The position numbers and the translations under genes were made by a program. This document shows positions 1 through 6,559 of a stretch of 10,685 bases of DNA, in pieces. Under the pieces are notes generated by a model. The model made no database searches and was not told where the DNA came from. It saw nothing but the letters and a program-made list of their open reading frames with translations. Every line of letters begins with the position of its first letter. The stretch's first letter is position 1. The DNA comes from Candidatus Hydrothermarchaeota archaeon (lineage in GTDB: Archaea; Hydrothermarchaeota; Hydrothermarchaeia; Hydrothermarchaeales; BMS3B), in NCBI GenBank assembly GCA_015521945.1, contig WANG01000088.1, positions 1 to 10,685 of the forward strand, read 5' to 3'.

Positions 1-47
1 AAACTTTATGACCCTTCGATCCATTTGTAAGTCCAGCGATGGTGGAA

Positions 48-57
48 GTATATAAGG
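48..57 (+). promoter_or_regulatory. Probable TATA box for the vapBC pair
   Basis: The sequence gtatataagg is a good archaeal TATA match. Transcription would start about 25 bases downstream, near 75-80, leaving a leader of about 50 bases before the antitoxin ATG at 131. A weaker AT-rich alternative (ggttaatatg, 98-107) would give an almost leaderless transcript. Assignment is by sequence alone. Confidence 0.5.
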
Positions 58-130
58 GGAAATGCAGAAGAAGCATACGCGGTGTAATCTTGTAAAAGGT
101 TAATATGCGGATACATGGCGGGTGTAAGAT

Positions 131-331
131 ATGGGAGAAGTAATAGAGGCAATTTACGAGGACGGCGTTTTCAAGCCGCTAAGCAGGATAAAGCCTCCAA
201 AATCAAAAAAGGTGGAAATACTGATAATAGCTGAGCTGGAGAAGGACATAGACAACGTCTTTGGAATTTTAAAGGGAGACATCAACATAAAGAAGCTGAG
301 AAAAGAGATGGATAGGCATGTACCTGGTTGA
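131..331 (+). CDS. vapB: VapB-type antitoxin, AF2212-like (DUF104) family
   Basis: This 66-aa protein opens with the pattern of archaeal AF2212-like antitoxins: I-E-A-I-Y-E-D-G-V-F-K-P-L at residues 5-17, followed by a basic strand segment (KSKKVEILII, 24-33). The charged C-terminal part (about 36-64) would wrap and block the toxin. The start is an ATG with GGTG at 121-124 as a ribosome site. Its last 14 bases overlap the start of the PIN toxin, the usual translationally coupled toxin-antitoxin layout. Known for the family: the antitoxin neutralises the PIN RNase and may autorepress the promoter. Base composition is AT-richer than the operon beyond 1600, consistent with acquired DNA. The family call is from the N-terminal pattern plus context; target specificity cannot be read. 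Confidence 0.8.
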   Translation: MGEVIEAIYEDGVFKPLSRIKPPKSKKVEILIIAELEKDIDNVFGILKGDINIKKLRKEMDRHVPG

Positions 332-731
332 CTCTGACGTAATAATTGACCTGCTGAGGGGTGTTAAAGGGTCAAAGGAGTTTCTGCTGGAATTGTTTAG
401 AAGTCGCGCCTTCATCTCTGTTTTAACCGTTGCAGAGATAATGAGCGGTAAAGAAACAAAACAGATTTCTAAGAGAGAACATATCCTGAAATTTTTAAAG
501 AATTTTGAAATAATTTCCGTTGACTACGAGGTATCCGTGCTCGCTGGGGAAATAAGAAGAGACTACAACATACCGATGGCAGATTCTATAATTGCCGCAT
601 CTGCTCTGAAGAATTCCCTGGCGATAGTTACGTACAACACAAAACACTTTGAAAAGATACCATATCTTGAGGTGGTTAAACCGGACTACAGAGCATCATC
701 AAAAAATGCAGAGTCTCAAGGGAGTCCCTGA
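318..731 (+). CDS. vapC: PIN-domain ribonuclease toxin (VapC-like)
   Basis: This 137-aa protein spans a full PIN domain. The acidic metal-binding positions are Asp5 (in VDSDVIIDLL), Glu40 (in VLTVAEI) and Asp89 (in IPMADSIIAA). The fourth region is TYNTKHF (105-111), where Asn107 stands at the usual D/N site. PIN toxins are Mg-dependent RNases that cleave tRNA, rRNA or mRNA; which RNA is cut here cannot be told. Translation starts at the ATG inside the antitoxin gene (14-base overlap). All key residues are present and the frame is open, so it may still be active although the neighbouring DNA has decayed. The PIN fold would normally end near residue 122 (VVKPDY); the last 15 residues look like run-on into non-coding sequence. 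An independent RNase role is possible, but the paired antitoxin argues for a toxin. Confidence 0.88.
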   Translation: MYLVDSDVIIDLLRGVKGSKEFLLELFRSRAFISVLTVAEIMSGKETKQISKREHILKFLKNFEIISVDYEVSVLAGEIRRDYNIPMADSIIAASALKNSLAIVTYNTKHFEKIPYLEVVKPDYRASSKNAESQGSP

Positions 732-1014
732 CAGAGCTTATTCACCCCAAGGGTTCGTTGAGTGAATTTTCCGGGTTCACAGACAGTATTGCTCGGGCAA
801 AATGGTGGAGGAACGAATGAGGAAGCTGAACGGATTCGATATGCCTGAACCTTAAACACAAAATTGCTCAGCCAAGAAGATATACCTACTGTATATTCTG
901 TCTATCAGTTTCCCGAGCTAACCTATCTCCATCACCCTTTTATTTTTAAATTTACTGCTTTCTTTATCCGCAACTTGCCCTTTATACAGCTTTGAAAACA
1001 TTCTATCTCTGTTT
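732..1014. other. Gene-less, apparently decayed stretch
   Basis: There is no intact gene here. On the plus strand, frame 710-820 reads a broken antitoxin-like tail (see findings), followed by a tiny ORF at 804-857 that I do not consider a gene. On the minus strand an open stretch of about 35 codons ends at a TAG at 918-920 (residues include MFSKLYKGQVADKES); it is in a different frame from the integrase remnant and I cannot place it. AT-rich runs near 940-960 could be promoter-like by chance. The picture fits eroded mobile-element DNA between the toxin gene and the integrase remnant. Confidence 0.5.
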
Positions 1015-1297
1015 TCATTCGTTGGCTGATAGACTGGCTGTTTTTACTTGGCTGAAGAGGTTGCTGTCAAGCATGCCCCCGCCTCTCCCTCCATGATACA
1101 AAGTCCATGAGCAGGCTTGAAATCTTCCTGTCGCTTCTGGAGAGAATGTCCTTAAGTGAGAGCTTCTGAATCTCACTGAAGCCGTCCAACCTTCGGAGAT
1201 ATACGTCTGCAGTAACAGTGGACCCTATAGCAACGTTCTCATATCAGCGCCTTATATCAGGGTCTTCAAGCAGAAAAGCGTACTTTCTGCGCAGCAT
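1015..1297 (-). pseudogene. Tyrosine integrase remnant (N-terminal part, disrupted)
   Basis: Reading leftward from an ATG at 1297, the translation is LLEDPDIRR, then an in-frame TGA (1246-1244), then YENVAIG, GSTVTADVYLRRL and LLMDFVSWRERRG, closing at a second TGA (1069-1067). This matches, from memory, the SAM-like N-terminal core-binding domain of archaeal XerC/D-type integrases, where the stop position is normally Trp (RRWYEN). After the second stop, a shift of one frame (1074-1015) gives SNLFSQVKTASLS, resembling the next helix of that domain. The catalytic C-terminal domain (Arg, HxxR, Tyr) is absent, so no active recombinase is made. The gene points away from the adjacent tRNA-Ile, 47 bases from its 3' end, the standard place for an integrase of a tRNA-targeting element. 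The family assignment rests on motif memory and position. Confidence 0.72.
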
Positions 1298-1316
1298 AAA
1301 GAAAAAGTCTGGACTC

Positions 1317-1339
1317 AAAAACCTTTTCAGACTAAAAGG
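1317..1339 (-). terminator. Hairpin plus T-tract downstream of tRNA-Ile
   Basis: Read on the minus strand, just past the tRNA, CCTTTT, a six-base loop (AGTCTG) and AAAAGG form a perfect 6-bp stem, followed directly by TTTTT. A T-run alone can terminate archaeal transcription; the stem makes it resemble a bacterial intrinsic terminator. It lies 4 bases beyond the mature tRNA end, so it could also affect 3' processing. Confidence 0.5.
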
Positions 1340-1343
1340 GGGA

Positions 1344-1417
1344 TGGGCCCGCTGGGCTTCGAACCCAGGACCTTTCGCTTATCAGGCGAACGCGCCACCA
1401 GGCTACGCCACGGGCCC
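1344..1417 (-). tRNA. tRNA-Ile (anticodon GAU)
   Basis: The minus strand folds into a complete 74-base cloverleaf. The acceptor stem is GGGCCCG/CGGGCCC, the D stem is GCGT/GCGC with GG in the loop, and the anticodon stem is TTCGC/GCGAA around loop CTGATAA (anticodon GAT). The variable loop is AGGTC, the T stem is CTGGG/CCCAG with loop TTCGAAG, and the discriminator is A. All stems pair fully apart from one G-T pair in the D stem. There is no intron, and CCA is not encoded (the next bases are TCC), so it is added after transcription. GAU decodes AUC and AUU. The 3' half is a likely attachment site for the element whose integrase remnant lies next to it. Confidence 0.96.
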
Positions 1418-1443
1418 TCGTGATTCGCCTGTGCGTTCACCTC

Positions 1444-1457
1444 TTAAAATAATTTTA
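1444..1457 (-). promoter_or_regulatory. AT-rich TATA-like element for tRNA-Ile
   Basis: The block ttaaaataatttta stands out in GC-rich surroundings and is centred about 33 bases upstream of the mature tRNA 5' end on the minus strand. That is right for an archaeal TATA box with a short 5' leader removed by RNase P. The element is self-complementary, so strand is inferred from position only. Confidence 0.5.
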
Positions 1458-1555
1458 GCGGTGCTTGTTTTATTCAAGCTGCTCACGCAGCCTTCCCGCG
1501 ACCTCCCCACCTCCTGAAGTTGAGCGCGCCCGCGGACGGTGCTGAACATGTCCTA

Positions 1556-1600
1556 CCCAAGGTTTATATCCTCATCCACCAATATTATAGACAGGTGATA
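1556..1600 (+). promoter_or_regulatory. Promoter and ribosome site of the lonB operon
   Basis: A BRE/TATA pair is visible: cccaagg (1556-1562) followed by tttatatc (1563-1570). Transcription should start near 1590. AGGTGAT at 1594-1600 is a strong Shine-Dalgarno sequence five bases before a GTG codon at 1606. A stop in the same frame at 1588-1590 rules out any earlier start, so the GTG is the lonB start. No other convincing promoter was seen before 9640, so this one probably drives all eight genes. Confidence 0.65.
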
Positions 1601-1605
1601 GAGAG

Positions 1606-3510
1606 GTGGACATAAGGGACTTCAGGACCACGGAGGAGATAGAGGTACCGAGCAGCCTGATAGACCAGGTTATAGGTCAGGAGAAGGCGGTGGAAATAAT
1701 CAGGAAAGCCGCCCTCCAGAAGAGGCACGTGCTGCTCATAGGAGAGCCCGGCACGGGTAAGAGCATGCTGGGCCAGGCGATGGCAGAGCTCCTTCCTGTG
1801 GAGGAGCTTGAGGACATCTTAGTGTACCCCAACCCTGACGACAAGAACAACCCCCGTGTTGAGGCTGTAAAAGCCGGGGAGGGTGAGGCGATAGTCCAGA
1901 GGTACAAGGAGCAGAAGCGCCGCCTGGAGGCACCCATAAACACCATGTTCAAGGTGCTCTTCATCACCATAATGCTGATGGTGCTCTACTACATGCTGGT
2001 GATGCAGCAGCCGTACGTGCTCTTTCTCGGCATAATAGCCTTCGTCTTCCTGCTGATGGGCAGGCAGTACATAAAGCTCAAAGACGAGGTGCTCGTGCCC
2101 AAGCTTCTGGTAAACAACAAGGGTGTCAAGAAGGCACCCTTTGTGGACGCCACCGGCGCCCATGCAGGCGCCCTGCTGGGTGACGTGCGGCACGACCCCT
2201 TCCAGAGCGGAGGGCTTGAGACACCCCCCCACGAGCTGGTTGAGCCGGGGGCGATTCACAAGGCCCACAAAGGCGTGCTCTTCATAGACGAGATATCCAC
2301 CCTGAGCATTGAGAGCCAGCAGTCCCTGCTCACCGCCATGCAGGAGAAGAAGTTTCCCATAACCGGGCAGAGCGAGCGCAGCTCTGGGGCGATGGTGCGC
2401 ACCCAGCCCGTGCCCTGCGACTTCATCCTGATAGCCGCGGGCAACCTGGACGTGGTGCGCAAGATGCACCCGGCCCTTCGCTCCAGGATAAGGGGGTACG
2501 GGTACGAGGTGTACATGAAGGACGTCATGGACGACACCCCCGAGAACCGGGACAAGCTGGTTCAGTTCGTGGCTCAGGAGGTAATAAAGGACGGCAAGAT
2601 ACCCCACTTCACCCGTGAGGCAGTCATAGAGATAATAGAGGAGGCGAGGCGGCGTGCCGGCAGGCGGGGCAAGCTCACCCTCAAGCTCAGAGCCCTGGGC
2701 GGGCTTGTGAGGGCTGCAGGCGACGTGGCGATGAGCGAGGGGGCTCCCTACGTTGAGGCGAGGCACGTGCGCAAGGCGAGGAAGATAGCCAGAACCCTTG
2801 AGCAGCAGATAGCCGACAGGTACATTAGCCAGAAGAAGGACTACGAGGTTTACAGGGTGGAAGGCGCTGAGGTGGGCAAGGTAAACGGGCTGGCGGTTAT
2901 AGGCACCGACAGCGGGGTTATCCTGCCCATAGTGGCTGAGGTTGCCCCCGCTCAGAGCAGGGATGAGGGCAGGATAATCGCCACCGGCAAGCTGCGCACC
3001 ATAGCAAAGGAGGCCATACAGAACGTCAGCGCCATAATCAAGAAGCACACGGGCAGGGATATCTCCAACTACGATGTTCACATCCAGTTCCTGCAGACCT
3101 ACGAGGGGGTTGAGGGGGACAGCGCCAGCATCAGCGTTGCCACCGCTGTTTTCTCAGCCCTTGAGAACGTGCCCGTTGACCAGAGCGTTGCCATGACAGG
3201 CTCCCTGAGCGTGCGCGGGGATGTTCTTCCCGTGGGCGGGATAAACCCGAAGATTGAGGCTGCAATAAACGCAGGCATAAAGAAGGTTATAATACCCCAC
3301 GGAAACCTCAAGGATGTGATGATTGACCCCGAGAAGCTCAGCAGGATTGAGATAATACCCGTCAAGACCCTGCCGGAGGTGCTTGAGCAGGCGCTGTGCT
3401 GGAGCGAGGACAGAAAGAGCCTGCTTGACAGGGTGAGGAGCGTTATATCCCTCTCCGTTGACAAGGCGCTGCCAGGGCCAGGCGTGGAGAAGCACAAGCA
3501 GAGCGGGTGA
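1606..3510 (+). CDS. lonB: Archaeal membrane-anchored Lon protease (LonB type)
   Basis: This 634-aa protein has the archaeal LonB layout. Walker A is GEPGTGKS (46-53). Two membrane helices follow inside the AAA+ module (about 114-133 and 135-152). Walker B is VLFIDE (224-229), the sensor-1 region is IAAGN (276-280), and an alpha-helical subdomain runs to about 400. The C-terminal proteolytic domain holds the Ser-Lys dyad: Ser506 in GDSAS and Lys549 in NPKIEAA. There is no bacterial-style N-terminal substrate domain. It should be an ATP-dependent protease on the cytoplasmic face of the membrane, degrading misfolded and regulatory proteins. The start is a GTG with a good ribosome site. It heads the operon, and its stop overlaps the tldD ATG by one base (TGATG), suggesting translational coupling. 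All catalytic motifs are intact. Confidence 0.97.
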   Translation: MDIRDFRTTEEIEVPSSLIDQVIGQEKAVEIIRKAALQKRHVLLIGEPGTGKSMLGQAMAELLPVEELEDILVYPNPDDKNNPRVEAVKAGEGEAIVQRYKEQKRRLEAPINTMFKVLFITIMLMVLYYMLVMQQPYVLFLGIIAFVFLLMGRQYIKLKDEVLVPKLLVNNKGVKKAPFVDATGAHAGALLGDVRHDPFQSGGLETPPHELVEPGAIHKAHKGVLFIDEISTLSIESQQSLLTAMQEKKFPITGQSERSSGAMVRTQPVPCDFILIAAGNLDVVRKMHPALRSRIRGYGYEVYMKDVMDDTPENRDKLVQFVAQEVIKDGKIPHFTREAVIEIIEEARRRAGRRGKLTLKLRALGGLVRAAGDVAMSEGAPYVEARHVRKARKIARTLEQQIADRYISQKKDYEVYRVEGAEVGKVNGLAVIGTDSGVILPIVAEVAPAQSRDEGRIIATGKLRTIAKEAIQNVSAIIKKHTGRDISNYDVHIQFLQTYEGVEGDSASISVATAVFSALENVPVDQSVAMTGSLSVRGDVLPVGGINPKIEAAINAGIKKVIIPHGNLKDVMIDPEKLSRIEIIPVKTLPEVLEQALCWSEDRKSLLDRVRSVISLSVDKALPGPGVEKHKQSG

Positions 3511-4865
3511 TGCTGACCGTGGATGGGTTTCAGGAGCTTCTGTCCCAGGTGAGAGCGCGCTTTGCCGACCTCAGGGTGCACACCAGCAGGAGCACCACCT
3601 TGGTGCTCAAGGACGGCAGAGCCGAGGAGCTGAGCACCGGAACCTACGGCGGGGTGGCTATCAGGGTGCTTGACAGGTGCTGGGGGTTCGCCTACTCCAG
3701 CTCCACCGGCAGGCTGGAGGAGATGCTGGGGCATGCGGCGAAGGCGGCGGCTCTGGGTGAGGGTGAGGTCAGGCTTGCCGAGGTGCGCCCCGGGAGGTTT
3801 GAGGGTGAGCTCAGGGCGCGCAGGAGCCCCGAGGATGTCAGCGTGGAGGAGAGGCTTGAACTCCTGAAGCGGGTGCACGGGGTGGCGGAGGAGCATGGGA
3901 GAATAGCAAGCGTCACCGTGAGCTACCACGATGCCACCTCGGAGTTCAGGTACGTTAGCACCGAGGGTGCCGAGATCAGGGTTACCTACCCCTGGGTCTC
4001 CCTGCAGGTGAACGTGGTGGCCAAGGAGAGCGGGGAGCTCCAGATGGCGCAGGAGCGTGCCGCAGGCGTGGCGGGGCTGGAGCTTCTGGAGGAGGCTGAG
4101 AGGCTTGCGGAGGTGGCGTGTGAGAGAGCCCTGCGCCTGCTTGAGGCAAGGCGTGCCCCCTCGGGGGTTATGAAGGTGGTTATGGACCCGAGGCTTACGG
4201 GGGTGTTCGTCCACGAGGCTCTCGGGCATGCGGCGGAGGCTGACCACGTGCTCAGGGGTGAGTCGGTGCTGGAGGGGATGCTGGGAAGGGAGATAGCCGC
4301 CGAGGAGGTGAGCATATACGATGACCCCACCATTGAGGGCTCCCCCGGATGCTACCTGTACGATGCCGAGGGGGTGAGAGGCAGGCGAAGGGTGCTGGTG
4401 GAGAGGGGGGTGCTGAAGGGGTACCTGCACACCAGGGAGACGGCGGGAGCCATGGGAGTTGAGGAGGGCGGGAACGCCAGAGCCCAGGGGTACACCTTCC
4501 CGCCCCTGCCCAGGATGAGCAACACCTGCATGAGCCCCGGGGATGCGGAGCTGGAGGAGCTGCTGGAGGGTGCGGGAAGAGGGGTGTTCCTGGGAGGCTC
4601 CCGCGGGGGTGAGGTTGACACCGCAAGGGGGGTGTTCCAGTTCAACGCCGAGGAGGGGTACCTGATAGAGGGGGGTGAGCTCACCCGGCCCGTGAGAGAC
4701 GTGTCCCTATCGGGAGAGACACTTGAGATTCTCAGGAGGATTGAGCTCGTGGGCAGGAGGGTGGAGATGAGCCCCGGCTACTGCGGCAAGGACTCGCAGC
4801 TCGTGCCCGTGGGTGACTCAGCCCCTGCGGTGCTAACCGTGGCTCACGTGGGGGGTGCGGGATGA
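3510..4865 (+). CDS. tldD: TldD-family metalloprotease, catalytic subunit
   Basis: This 451-aa protein (ATG at 3510; a GTG one codon earlier is also in frame) carries the TldD zinc motif HEALGH (HExxxH, residues 235-240). The C-terminal segment GYCGKDSQLVPVGDSAP has Cys425 at the third metal-ligand position known from E. coli TldD. Length and order match the family: an N-terminal alpha/beta part, then the metal motif, then the conserved ERGVLKGYLH stretch (about 299-308). In bacteria TldD pairs with TldE as a metalloprotease that trims unfolded peptides, matures microcin B17 and degrades the antitoxin CcdA; the archaeal substrates are unknown. Its last four bases overlap the tldE start. Being coupled to Lon suggests, by inference, that TldD/E finishes peptides that Lon releases. 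Confidence 0.95.
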   Translation: MLTVDGFQELLSQVRARFADLRVHTSRSTTLVLKDGRAEELSTGTYGGVAIRVLDRCWGFAYSSSTGRLEEMLGHAAKAAALGEGEVRLAEVRPGRFEGELRARRSPEDVSVEERLELLKRVHGVAEEHGRIASVTVSYHDATSEFRYVSTEGAEIRVTYPWVSLQVNVVAKESGELQMAQERAAGVAGLELLEEAERLAEVACERALRLLEARRAPSGVMKVVMDPRLTGVFVHEALGHAAEADHVLRGESVLEGMLGREIAAEEVSIYDDPTIEGSPGCYLYDAEGVRGRRRVLVERGVLKGYLHTRETAGAMGVEEGGNARAQGYTFPPLPRMSNTCMSPGDAELEELLEGAGRGVFLGGSRGGEVDTARGVFQFNAEEGYLIEGGELTRPVRDVSLSGETLEILRRIELVGRRVEMSPGYCGKDSQLVPVGDSAPAVLTVAHVGGAG

Positions 4866-6103
4866 CGCCCCGGGAGGCTCTGAGGAGGCTGGAGAGGGTG
4901 GGGGAGGGCGAGGTTTACGTGCTTGAGAGCAGGCGCTTCAGGCTGGAGCACACGCCCAGGGGGCTCAGGGGAGATGCCGGCTGCGAGCGTGGGTTCGGGG
5001 TGAGGGTGCTCGCCCGCGGCAGGCTGGGCTTCGGGTACTCCACCGAGCTCGGCACCGCGGTTGAGAGAGCCCTGAGCATCGCAGGGTGCGCCGCCGAGGC
5101 GCCCATGAGGTTCGCCGTACCGGAGAGGTACCCGGAGGTGGAGGTGTACGACGGGGAGGTGGAGGCGCTTGGGATTGAGCAGGCGAAGGAGCTGCTCCTG
5201 CATGCTGTGGAGGCGTGCAGGGAGGCGGGGGGTACGCCAACCCATGCCAGCATGAGCTGGGCGACTCTCAGGAAGGAGGTGCACAACACCTCGGGGGTGG
5301 AGGCTGTGCAGAGGTGCACCGAGGTGGGGGTTTACGTGATGAGCGTGGCTGACGCAGCCAGCGGGATGCACTTCGCCTACTCCAGAAGCCTCGGCAGAAT
5401 AAGCTTCCAGGAGGTGGGGAGGCGTGCGGGATGGCTTGCGAGCGCCTCCAAGAAGCCCGAGAGGGTACCGCAGGGGGTGCGCACGGCTGTGCTCAAGCCG
5501 GTGGCGGTGGCTGAGCTCATGGAGAGCGTGCTCCTTCCAGCCTTCAGCGCGGACAACGTGCTCAGGGGGAGGAGCAGGCTCGCCGGGAGGATGGGGGAAC
5601 GGGTGTTCGGGGAGAGCTTCACCCTCTACGACGACCCCACCCTGCCCTTCGGTGCGGGAAGCTGCACCCACGACGATGAGGGGGTGGGAGCAAAGCGAAA
5701 GGCGCTGGTGGAGAGGGGGGTGCTGAGGGGATACCTGCACAGCCTTAAGACCGCCGCCAGGGCGGGAGAGAGCAGCACGGGCAACGGGTTCAGGAGCAGC
5801 CATGCGGCTCAGCCGGAGATAGACGCCACCAACCTGGTGGTCGCTGGAGAGGGAGGCGCCGAAGAGGATGGCGCCTTGGTGGTGCACGGGCTCATAGGGG
5901 CGCACACCTGCAACCCGGTTACCGGGGACTTCTCGGTGGAGACCAGGAACGCCTTTTACGACGGTACTCCTGTGAGAAAGGCAATCATAGCCGGCAACAT
6001 CTACGAGGTTATGGGCACGGCGAGCTTCGGCTCTGATACCGAGGAGGTCGCGGGTGTGGTAACTCCCAGCATGAGGGTTGAGAACATCAGCATCACGGGA
6101 TAG
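4862..6103 (+). CDS. tldE: TldE/PmbA-family partner subunit
   Basis: This 413-aa protein is a paralog of the preceding gene (shared ALVERGVLRGYLH at 281-293 and YDDPT at 256-260) but lacks HExxxH, as expected for the TldE/PmbA partner. The C-terminal pattern TCNPVTGDFSVE (349-360) is typical of TldE. It is required with TldD to form the protease; the active-site zinc sits in TldD. The ATG lies in an ATGA overlap with the tldD stop, fitting 1:1 production of a heterodimer. A 41-base stretch (5701-5741) is 38/41 identical to 4391-4431 in tldD, higher than I would expect from the rest of the two genes. Confidence 0.92.
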   Translation: MTPREALRRLERVGEGEVYVLESRRFRLEHTPRGLRGDAGCERGFGVRVLARGRLGFGYSTELGTAVERALSIAGCAAEAPMRFAVPERYPEVEVYDGEVEALGIEQAKELLLHAVEACREAGGTPTHASMSWATLRKEVHNTSGVEAVQRCTEVGVYVMSVADAASGMHFAYSRSLGRISFQEVGRRAGWLASASKKPERVPQGVRTAVLKPVAVAELMESVLLPAFSADNVLRGRSRLAGRMGERVFGESFTLYDDPTLPFGAGSCTHDDEGVGAKRKALVERGVLRGYLHSLKTAARAGESSTGNGFRSSHAAQPEIDATNLVVAGEGGAEEDGALVVHGLIGAHTCNPVTGDFSVETRNAFYDGTPVRKAIIAGNIYEVMGTASFGSDTEEVAGVVTPSMRVENISITG

Positions 6104-6111
6104 GTGGTGGG

Positions 6112-6555
6112 ATGAAGCTGTTTGTGAGAGCCCAGCCCCTGCAGAGGAAGCTCCACGCAAGGGAGGAGGAGAGGATAAGGAAGAGGTATCAGGACATCCT
6201 GAGGTACCTGGACCTGGAGGGTGAGGAGATTGCCACCACGTGCTTCAGGGTGGAGGAGGTTATAGAGGGGGTGCCCGAGTTCCTGCGGGGGTACCTGCTG
6301 TGCATAAAGCGGGGAAGGGCGATGTTCAGGTACTTCATCACCCTGTACCTCAAGCGGGACGGGGAGATTCACGACCGGCTTACGCTGTTCTTTGATGAGG
6401 AGGGGGAGCACGTTGAGACCGAGTACATCCACTCCCTTGGCAGGGTGCACAGGATGGAGGATGAGACCAGAATCAGGGAGTACGAGTGCGCCATAGAGGG
6501 GCTGTTCTCCCACGTGCTGGGGGAGAGGGTTGAGCTGATAATTGAGCTGCCGTGA
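6112..6555 (+). CDS. Conserved-looking hypothetical protein, 147 aa
   Basis: I do not recognise this protein. It is 147 aa, soluble and highly charged, with no signal peptide or membrane helix. A basic helical N-terminus (REEERIRKRYQDIL, about 17-30) precedes alternating strand-like segments (FRYFITLYLKRDGEIHDRLT) and an acidic middle (FFDEEGEHVETEYIH). Two Cys (44 and 63) show no metal motif. It begins 8 bases after tldE with a GGTGG ribosome site and ends 4 bases before the next ATG, so it is firmly inside the operon. The codon use matches its neighbours, so it appears to be a native gene. A role alongside TldD/E or the following Cys-rich protein is possible only by position. Confidence 0.82.
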   Translation: MKLFVRAQPLQRKLHAREEERIRKRYQDILRYLDLEGEEIATTCFRVEEVIEGVPEFLRGYLLCIKRGRAMFRYFITLYLKRDGEIHDRLTLFFDEEGEHVETEYIHSLGRVHRMEDETRIREYECAIEGLFSHVLGERVELIIELP

Positions 6556-6559
6556 TACC

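Noticed and set aside
804..857. Small plus-strand ORF of 17 codons (ATG 804)
   Set aside because: No ribosome site, no recognisable motif, and it lies in decayed sequence.
1218..1517. 99-codon plus-strand open frame across the tRNA region
   Set aside because: It runs antisense through the complete tRNA-Ile and the integrase remnant and has no ribosome site; it is chance.
1819..6160. Very long minus-strand open frames opposite lonB, tldD and tldE (1819-3081, 3099-4430, 4844-6160)
   Set aside because: They mirror high-GC coding DNA with strong third-position bias. The translations are rich in His, Pro, Leu and Gly with no motifs, while the plus-strand frames carry all catalytic residues.
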